From: Tetrahymena thermophila SB210
Taxonomy: Eukaryota > Ciliophora > Oligohymenophorea > Hymenostomatida > Tetrahymenidae
Reading direction: 5' to 3'
Assembly: GCF_000189635.1 (NCBI RefSeq)
Contig: NW_002476363.1
Coordinates: forward strand, 372,001 to 436,000
Length of the DNA stretch: 64,000 bases
The notes beneath the pieces were generated by a model. That model was not told the DNA's origin and did not search any database. It saw nothing but the letters and a program-made list of their open reading frames with translations. A program made the position numbers and the translations under genes. The first letter of the stretch is position 1; every line of letters starts with the position of its first letter. Below, one piece after another: positions 55,101 through 64,000 of the stretch.

Positions 55101-57755
55101 AATACTATTTTAGATAATATTTCTTACCATTTATAATGCTAAAATCTGTTAGTTAGTGTCAGTTAAATCACTTCCAAAATTATCAAATGTTAGAGTTATT
55201 TCTGGGTTATATAAACTTGTCACTAAATCTTAACTATCAAGAAAGCCACAAATTTTTAAATACTGATAAATCCTAGAGCTTAAGTTAGGAGAAATTATGA
55301 ATGATGTTGAATTATATACAAAAGATGTATTTTTTAAATAAAACTAGGTTTGAACAAGTAAAGTAATAGTTGAATTGTTTGAAATGCTGATGGCTTCTTT
55401 TGGAATAGTCATTTCTAAATAAAGTGTGTTTATATAATTTATCCAGATAGGTAAAGCTTACTTTTACTAATTTGAAAATATAAAAATATTATTTATCAAC
55501 TAATTTGGTTATTAATAGAGTGGGATTAATCTAAGCTCATATGTCTGTCCTACTTAAAGGTAATCATCTTTGTTTAAAACAGTATTAGAATTTTAATTTC
55601 TTTATTTAAATGAAAATTCATAATGAATAAGGATATTACTAATTAGAGGGAAGTATCTAATACTCTGCTAATTTAAAATAAAAATATATTAAAATCCAGG
55701 ATCAACGCAAGTTGTCTAAGAATTTTGTTAACCTATCTGAAACTAAGATATTAAAATAGGATTTCTTTTATCAGTTAAATTTATAAGTGATATCATCCCT
55801 AAATCCATAGTAGAAATGATAGCATAATTCTCATCTTTCAGAAAAGTGATATCGTTTGCCCAGCCTTGTAATTTAAGATTTGATAATTTTTTCAATTTTG
55901 GTAAAGCAGAAGTGTCAAAAATAAGTAACCCATTAAATCCATCTAAGCAATACATAATATCATATAATTAAGAAGATTTAACAGACTCTCCTGCCTTAGT
56001 TTTTAATACTTAAATAATTTATAGATTATACTTATCTTTAGAATCTATAATCCATATTCCAGTATTTCTAGCAGTAGCAAATATATAGTTAGTATCTCTA
56101 GTAAAATCGACTCCATGGCAATTTTTTTACATGTCTTTTATTTTTAAAAGTGATACAATTTCAAACTTTTCTAGATCTACTATCATTACTCCTATAGTAT
56201 AAGCTAACACTAAATATTTATTATCTTAACTGATCTTCATATTTTCAGTAAACTATGGATCTATATACTATAAAGACTAAGTGTATTATAAAGAATTAGA
56301 TAAGTTAGCAGAGCTAGGAATTTAGTATTTCATAATAATATTGTTCTAGTCTGTTACGGGAATATATAAATTTTCTTCTTTTTTGTCGATACATATATTG
56401 TCAATATAAGGAGTACTACTAATTATGTCTTTTGCATATGGAAGCGTGTCAATTATTTGCAAGCTAATATCTCCTTTTACTTAGCTGTTTAAAATAATTT
56501 AGAATCGCTAGATCATTTCTACATCAAAAGCGGCATATAAAACATTTGATTTCTATGATATTTAGCATCTCCATTTGTAAAAAGGAGGTCCATCAAACAA
56601 ACTTTTTGATTTATGAGAGTTATACATATTTGGTATACTATTTGTTAACGAAAGACTAGTAATTTGATATTGATATAAACCATTAGAATTAGAATAATAA
56701 AGAATTTCCTCATTTTTAGAAAGAAGTAAATAGTAAGCCTAGCCTTAAACAAAGAGTTGATAATACCATATAGGATTAGTAATATTAGAAATATCAAAAA
56801 TTAATATACCTTACGATCTTACGCCCAAGTAAAGATATTTTTGATCTCTTGAAATTGTCATACACATAGTTTCTGGACTTAAATTTACATTTCCTAATCC
56901 GAATTAAATACTTTAAATATTTTAAATAGCTTACATATCGTTTGAATACAAAGGAGACAGATCAGCAATGTAAAGACCTAACCAAGGGTCTAAATAATAA
57001 ATAAAGAAGACATCAATTTGAAGAAGCTCAAGTTAAGGAACTTGATAACTAGAATTTAAATCTAATAAAAAAGCAAGATTTGATATTTCTATTGTTTTAT
57101 CAATATTTGTTTTCGTTTCAATCTAATATATAGATATGTTTTAGGGATCTTTACAAATAAACAAAAACCTTTCATCTTAAGATATTTTTCCAGCTATAAA
57201 ACTTTAATTATTAAATTAAATCTGATTACTATAAGACACTTTACCATTTTCAATGTAGTTATATAAGATTAGTACTCCTTCAACGCATATAATAATGATA
57301 TTTTACTATTTTGGCAAGTAAAGCATCCAAACGATTGTAAGATCAATAATGCTGAAGGTCTACTTTAATTAAAGAGAAAAATCACCGCTACTTTCCTGCT
57401 GAATTTGGTAAATTGATGCAATTGTAATCATTCCTGATACTAAGTACTTTTAGTTATCTATTAGAAGGATGTATTAAACTTGTTCAGGCTCATTAAAAAT
57501 TCTAATTTTATTTTTTTATTCGTCAAATAGAGCAATAAAATTATCTTGACAAATAAAAATGATCAATTATTAATCTTCTACTTTTATCATTTAAGATGGG
57601 ACAAATGGCTAATTATCCTTGTCAGTTATAATTTCTTTAGGTAGTGCTTAAAATATATTCTATTAAATTTAAGTGTTAGTTTGCGCACTTACCTTTATTG
57701 TTAAATTGCAAATGATAACTATCACTTAAAAAAAAAATATAATTCCTAAAAGCAT
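52131..57755 (-). CDS. LVIVD beta-propeller / CADG membrane protein, array copy 5
   Basis: Frame of 1874 residues, ATG 57755-57753, TGA 52133-52131, same frame at both ends and at the membrane span (near 54330). The signal peptide differs from copies 1-4 (MLLGIIFFFQVIVIICNLTI). The propeller keeps the NGLLIFDTSALP blade (near 55930) and the WANDITFL segment, followed by the CADG-like ectodomain module, the KYIGPFAFILGIY span, and a cytoplasmic CADG-like module (LPSWIQFDCKNG ... EGIPSHSD). Its tail, rich in Gln, Asn and Ser, has no match to the tails of copies 1-4 but does match relics R1 and R2, which identifies their parent. No intron. More distant from copies 1-4 than they are from one another. 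Confidence 0.85.
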
Positions 57756-59614
57756 AATTAAAAAAATGATGAATATCTCTTAAATTTGTTTTTATAAACA
57801 AACTTGCTTTTTGAAAACTAATTTAGCTAATATTTTTCTTTTAAAAAATAAGCTTAACATAAAAATTATATATTTTTTATTGTTTTTAACTCATTTTCAT
57901 TAATTTATTCAAACATACAAAAGTAATCTAAAGATAAATAAATTTTAAAATTATATAGACCCATCTATTATTATTAATTAAAATAACAGAATCATCTTTT
58001 TAATCACAATAATAACATAATATATTACCTGCTATTCCAACAGTTTTAACTATATTCCAAAACCATACACTTCTTTTTTTACATTTCCGTAATTGTTAAT
58101 TTTTGAGTTTTGTTTATAAATTTGGATTATTAACATAATAAATTATTCTGTTTACTATTAAAACATTTTTAAGAATAATTAGATTAATTATTATTGATTG
58201 ATAGATTTTAGTTTTTATGTTTCTCATTTTATTAATAATTACTAATTTATCTATTTAGATATCTTGCTTTAGAAGCTTTCATTTGAATAATTTATCACTA
58301 ACTCAAATAGTTTTTGAACCACTTAAATAATTTTTTTATTTGTCATAGATAATGTTTTCCTATCTATTTGAATAACTTTATTAATAATAAGAGTTACTAA
58401 TAACTTAAATTGGTTTATAAATAAATTTATTAATTTTAATCATATTATAAGTTGTTTATAATGCTTTACTAAGTTTATTAATAATAAAAATGAATAATTA
58501 AAATAAATTTATGAAAGATTTTAGTTTATGATTGATTGTTCGTTCATTCATATTAGTATTAATAATTTTATTAAGGAGGCTAGCTTCTAAATTAAATATC
58601 TTTATTAAGCCATTTTACATAACTTTGTTAATTATAGATATTCCTTTCTTATTTATTTAAATCGCTTAATTGATTATAAGAGTAACTATATTATTAATAA
58701 AAATTGATTTATTTTCATTTATTTTAAAAGTTAACTATTTAGCATTACTAAATTTGTTAATCTTTTTGTTAGTGAAGTGAATGATCAAAATTAATTTATG
58801 AAAGATTTAATAACTTTCCAAATTAGTATTGCTAATCTTATTTAGCAGGCTATTAAATCATCGAATAATAAATATTTTCATATTATGATTAATTAATCTA
58901 TGATTCTCTCTATTTTTTAAGTCATGTTATTTATAAAAAACCATAATTAATGATGATTAATCAAAATTTATGAATTTCGCCCTACTAATTTTTACATAAA
59001 TTTTTTCATATTTTAAGAATTATTTTTGAAGCAATTTTGATATATTAAGACTCTTCAATCTAATTAATAAATTTAAAAAAAAAAAATATTATTTTGAATA
59101 TATTTATTAAATATTTTAAAGAAAATCTATTCATCAAAAGTTAGTCTTAAATAATATTTAATTTAACTAAAAATTTATTTTGAATTTTATTCTAAAGATT
59201 TAAAATTGTATTTTATTTATAGTGTAAATCACTTATTAATTCATCAGTATGTTGATTCAAATTTTTCTATTACTTTTAATATAATTAAAATTTCATTTAT
59301 AATTGGTTAAAATTAAAATTTAAATAATGTAATTTTTAAAGATAATAATCTGTTTAAGAAAATTTTAAAAAGAATTTGACAATTTTTTAATAAAATTGAT
59401 TTATTTTAGTTAAAAATAAGGAATTATATTTAATAGGCAATATTAATTTTAAGCTAATTATTAAACTAATTTTATATATTTATATAATCATTAAAAATAT
59501 ATAATTATATTTTGATCGTAATTTTTATGCGAATACTTCAACTTATTATCCAAAAATATTTTAATAATTTCAATTATTTTTGGATAGTAAAAGAATTATT
59601 TATTTTTTATAATT
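57756..59614. other. Largest spacer in the array (copies 5 to 6)
   Basis: About 1.86 kb. Bases 58260-58590 and 58590-58890 look like a degenerate direct duplication (both contain gaa-x-gatt/aaattaatttatgaaagattt followed by attagtatt...aggcta-like blocks). No coding frame recognised and no relic of an array gene seen. Confidence 0.45.
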
Positions 59615-62600
59615 TCAATCAATATTAGAAACATTATTTTTTTGATTAAATAATACACTTTTATTATGATTTTTCATTTACAATGAATCTGGGACTTATA
59701 TATTAAGATTATCTTGGCTAGGAACTTAAATGTCATTTTATTTATAATTTTCACATTAAGATTATTGTTAATATTCGGTTTTAAATGATGATTATTTAAG
59801 TAAAATCTTTTTGTTAATTATTTTTTTTTTAACTTTATTTAACATTTAGAAAGAACTATTTTTAGGGGAAGCATAAGTTGAAAAAGACTCACATTATTTT
59901 AAAATATTAGTATCAAAAGAAGAATTTTATGTGTTTGTAGGTTTGAATACCTAATTTATTAATTTTTCTTTTTATTCTGCTTCCTAATAAGTAAATAAGT
60001 TTTAAAGGTTATTTAACTATTTCATTTTTAAATCAGTAGCATAGTCTAAGTTATTTTTATCAAGATGTGTTTTTTAAGAAAAAGATTCCAAACTAGAAAT
60101 AGGAAAACTAATTCGAGAATTTAACTGATAAGATATTTAAGAGTAATTTTCATCATTAACTTAGCTAGTTGTTTTTTTTTCTATCATTTTATTTTCCGAA
60201 TTAGAATTTTTTACATTTACAGTGCTATTATTATTAAAATTTTAAAATAATAATTTGATAGAATTTTTTGATCTTTTTTTTTCATCTTATATAGACAGGT
60301 TATACTACATAATAATTTGCTTAGATAAATCGTAAACTCTTATCAATATATCATGGACATCTTGATGGGATGGTGTGCCTTCTAGGTAAAGAACACCATT
60401 TTTACAGTCAAATGATATCCAAGTAGGCAATGATAAATGCTTTGAAATAGGTATTCTGCTATACATAAGATTGCACAATTTTCTGAACCACGTTAATTTA
60501 CTATTTTTTATAGCTTAGAAAGCCTCTATTGAAAGAATTTGTTCGTTGTGGATATGCAAAGATTCACCAAAGCATTTCTTGGAAGAAAAATGCTTCTTAT
60601 CAAACACTAAACCTAATGCATCAGCAATTAAAACTTCTTTAATCAAATAGAAATTAATTTTAAATTTAGAAAGTTGTTATTGTAATTCCTAATCATCTAC
60701 TTCTCCTTCTATGTCGTTAAATAAAAATTTTTGTTCTACCTATGAGAAATTTTCTATTCTATAGAGCTGAAGTTATTAGAGAATGTTTTTTAAATAAACA
60801 TATTTGATTTTGGTTTTTGAAAAAGGAATGCACATACCATTATCATCTATTTCATTAGTTGGTATTATTTCAATGTAGTTTTTGTACCAATCATTTGGAG
60901 TTCTTTCGCTCAATTTATTGTTAATGGCAGACTTTTTTATAAATTTATAAAGATACTTTGTTTTGCTATCTGTTTAAAGAAGATATCTAGCTATAAATGC
61001 TTTTAAGCTATAAACAAATCTGCTATTATTATTTTCAAATTCTTACTTATATTCCAGCACTTTGTGCTTTTATAATTGTAATACTACTTCTAATTCTTTT
61101 TTTAACATATAATATATCACTTAATTAATATCAATTTTTCCATTTTCTTTGATACAAAGCTTTTGGATGATGTATCTTGCACTATAAGCAATTTTCTTTT
61201 CCTATTCTAGTTTATTTGATTTTCTTAGCTCCTAAATTCTTTTAATAAGAGATTTACTACTTTCGATTTTTAATTGATTATCAAGCTTTTTTTTACCTTC
61301 TTTCACTAAACTTTTATTTTAGTGTAAAATTTTGATAGCGTTCTTCATATTCTATTTCATATATTTATTTGATTCAAAACCAAGTATATTTTCGTTTTAA
61401 TATTTGTTTTCTGTTTCTTAAATTTTAGATTTTCTTTTTTGATTTTAGTAATCTACATTTATTAGATTTAATGATTACTAAGGTTAATGATTTATTAATT
61501 GTTAATTTTGAATATATTGACATAATTACTGATCAACTTGAGATTAGATTGAAGACAAAGATCTTTTTTTTTATATTTTGTTTTAATTTTACTCTTTTTA
61601 ATCAAATTAACTACTTTAGTATTTAAAATTAATTTAATTTTATAAAGAAAATCTCCTGATTTGGCTTTTTCTATTTTCCGTTTAATTTTATGTTTATATC
61701 ATCAAATTTTATTCTTAATTTTTTAATTTGTGAATTTACTTTTGTCGCTGTTTAGATTTATAATTTTAAAAAAGTAAGTAATATTATTTTTTTCAAAAAA
61801 TATTTTATTATTTACTATGATTTCTTTGGTCTATTAATTTATTGAATTATTTTAAGATCCTAATCTTTCTTTAATATCATCACTAAAAAATATCAAAAAA
61901 ATATTTAGATTTATATTAATTATTATTTAAATTTTAAATTTAAAATTTGTAAGATTGTCAAAAAATATATATAAATGTTTTAATCAATTTACCATTCATC
62001 TATGATTTTATTTTGAAGATTTTGTTTTCCAAATCTTTAAATTTATGCTTCTTAAATTTATTAATATTCCGATTAAATAACTTTTTAATTATAAGAGTTT
62101 TATTTTAAACAACTAATTAATGTTTAATTTCCAATTATTTCTTAATAGAGTTTACTTGTTGGTTGACCAATAATTTTAAGAAATTTTTCGAAAAATAACT
62201 GAGTTATGATCAGCTCATCTCCTATTAGAGTTATTTTTTTTCGATAAGTTTGATAAATATAGGCTTTTTCCTATGAGTATAGAGTTTTTTTCTTGTTTAT
62301 CATATTGTAAAATACATATCTTTTTTAATATACTCCTATTAAAAAAGCAATAGGACCAATAATTTTAAGAAAGATATTGAATACATAACTTAATGGTATT
62401 TAGTCAAATTTTAGATAGAATGTGTCCTACGCTTAACAGTATACAGTTCTTGCTACAATCATATAGTTTTACTATTAAAATATCAGACTAGAAGGTGGAG
62501 AACCTATTATTCTCATATTTTAAGAATCAAACTGTAAAAAATAATTGCTGGAAACTAACTCATATTCTCCTCTCGAATTCATTAAATAGAATTCATAAAC

Positions 62601-64000
62601 TATGGATAGGTCGTTGATTGTTTAGTCCTCTTGGATACCATTTTGTGCTTAATTTCTTGTATTGAAATCAGGATCTAAAAATATCCTTTAGTCAAAATTA
62701 ATTGAAAGTTATGTTTCAATAGCGAAACTTGCACCAGGAGATAAAAAATTTACTTAATCCTAAAGTGGCTTTGATAGTTCTATGTCTCTTTTTAGCTATA
62801 AAAAATGAGCCTATTCTATATTAATAATAAATTATTTATTATAGTTTATACCATCAGATAACTCAATTTAAATTTATTAATTTCCTATTGTTTAATTATT
62901 TTAGATATGATTACTGTTATTGTCTTTAATATATAGATAATAATAGATTTTGTCTTGTAAAATTTAGTTAAGATTTTGAGTAGTACTTTTTAAGCTAATA
63001 GTATTTGATTATTAGCCATAGAGAGATATTAAAGAATTTTAATAGTTCATATTTACAAAAATTAAATTTGAGTTGTATTCGAATGACAAAACTAAGGTGA
63101 TTTATTCATTTAGGCATGATTATATTGTATTAAGGGAATCATTCATATCAAATTTCAAAGAAGACTCAATATTAAATTTGATTGGACTATAATGTATAGA
63201 TTGTCTTAAGATTTATTACACATTAGATAAGATTAGTATTGTCCTATTATATGAACTAGAATCTGAGATACTTTTTAGTAAATCGAATAATTAAGATACA
63301 TTATCTGGCAAAATATAATTCTTCTCATCATCATAGCAAAAATCTTAACTAATTATTTTATTCTTTATTAAAAACAACCAAATTGCTTGGCTTTCTAAAT
63401 CACTAACGCTTAGCTAGCTTGTGCTTACAAGAAAGTCTGACGAACTTAGCTAATAGCAGTTTTTAACTACTAAAGTTAGTATACCTTATTAATAACCTTC
63501 TTTTAATAATTCTTTTGACACAAATATTGTTAAATTTTTGAAATCTTGACTAATATTTATCCAGATAGGTAATTTGCCTAATTTATTATCTTTCCAGATA
63601 AAAATATCTTATAAAATCTGATTTTCTTTTTTATATATTGGAATAATTTCAAATTCATAATATAATCCTACCTTCAAATAGCTTTTATTAATATTAAAAC
63701 TGCTAATTTATTCATTAATAAAATTATTCTCTGTTATGAAAAAAATATTTTATTTTTCAGAAATAGAAAGTAGTTAGATATTAATTATTAAATTACTACT
63801 TGTTGGATATGAATATATCCCTCCTTTTCCAACAGAAAATAAAATATTTTCATTTTAATCAAAACAACAATAATAAATTTACTCCTACTAGCTATCAAAA
63901 TTTTAAGAAGATAATAATTAAGGATTTTATTTAATTTCCAAGTCTATCACCATAACTTAATTCTAATCAAGGCTGTTAATAATTCCATAATTTTCATCAA
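59615..64000 (-). CDS. LVIVD/CADG membrane protein, array copy 6 (5' end beyond window)
   Basis: Partial gene: the last 1401 codons, TGA at 59617-59615; the signal peptide and most of the propeller lie past 64000. Two introns are needed, at 61883-61992 (110 nt) and 61748-61815 (68 nt). Both have GT...AG ends, and the exon phases join (TG|T codon, then a clean codon boundary). Visible parts: end of the propeller (VGKGGIYSYP), ectodomain, membrane span (KIIGPIAFLIGVY), Gln/Lys-rich cytoplasmic stretch flanking the introns, the conserved TPNDWYKNYIEIIPTNEIDD segment, and the CADG-like module LPTWISFDCKNGVLYLEGTP. The tail is Ser/Asn/Gln-rich. It is the most diverged copy and the only one seen with introns. 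Confidence 0.85.

Larger units (their letters stand above)
24351..64000 (-). repeat. Tandem array of six propeller/CADG gene copies
   Basis: Six genes in the same orientation, with starts at 29963, 36433, 43931, 51619, 57755 and beyond 64000. Spacing between successive starts is 6470, 7498, 7688 and 6136 bases. All share domain order and length; copies 1-4 are closest, copy 5 more distant, copy 6 the most diverged. The array fills the right 40 kb of the window and may continue past it. Confidence 0.9.

Noticed and set aside
55743..55955. A separate short minus-strand gene with an LVIVD-like motif
   Set aside because: It is an internal part of array copy 5, cut out only if TAA/TAG are read as stops.
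58260..58890. A possible short array-gene relic in the largest spacer
   Set aside because: I could find no similarity to any part of the array genes; only a faint internal direct duplication is visible.
24351..64000. The array as a set of bacterial-style repeats or a CRISPR-like locus
   Set aside because: The repeated units are whole genes of about 5.6 kb with open frames; there are no short evenly spaced repeats with unique spacers.
1..64000. Chromosome-breakage sites, telomere repeats, tRNA or rRNA genes
   Set aside because: Looked for by eye on both strands; no C4A2/G4T2 repeats, no recognised breakage motif and no tRNA-like B-box were found.

Overview
The window is nuclear DNA of an oligohymenophorean ciliate, most likely a Tetrahymena-type macronuclear genome. 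It is very AT-rich. Long reading frames appear only if TAA and TAG are read as glutamine and TGA alone as stop, and every gene described here ends at TGA. Introns are short to moderate (50 to 308 nt), AT-rich and GT...AG, longer than the very short introns usual in Paramecium. All coordinates below use the ciliate code.

Layout: (1) 27-923 (+), a GDT1/TMEM165-type membrane cation transporter. (2) 1507-5655, a tandem duplication with a unit of about 2.15 kb. Each unit carries a minus-strand Cys/His zinc-finger coiled-coil gene followed by a decayed scrap of a P-type ATPase. (3) 7160-17398 (+), a 13-exon gene for a 2990-residue UvrD/Rep-type superfamily 1 helicase resembling animal TRANK1. (4) 18004-23417 (-), convergent with the helicase: a 4-exon, 1642-residue membrane-bound hybrid histidine kinase with PAS-like, HisKA, HATPase and receiver parts. 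(5) 24351-64000 (-), a head-to-tail array of six paralogous genes, each about 5.6 kb (five complete, the sixth cut by the window edge). They encode secreted-then-anchored proteins of about 1850-1875 residues: signal peptide, beta-propeller with LVIVD-type repeats, cadherin-like (CADG) ectodomain, one membrane span, and a long cytoplasmic part that contains a second CADG-like module.

The array records its own history. Copies 2 and 3 sit in near-identical units of about 7.5 kb. The spacer upstream of each holds a broken relic of the 3' end of a copy-5-like gene, placed where the real copy 5 ends upstream of copy 4. A 24-bp terminal-inverted-repeat sequence lies at the duplication junction. Copy 6 has two introns in a cytoplasmic region where the other copies have none. 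Copies 1 and 2 are nearly identical over part of the ectodomain but diverged elsewhere, which suggests gene conversion.

The genes do not form an operon or one pathway. The kinase and the propeller family could both act in sensing at the cell surface, but nothing in the sequence links them. No tRNA, rRNA, CRISPR array or intact transposon was recognised. Domain names come from motifs read by eye, not from database searches.
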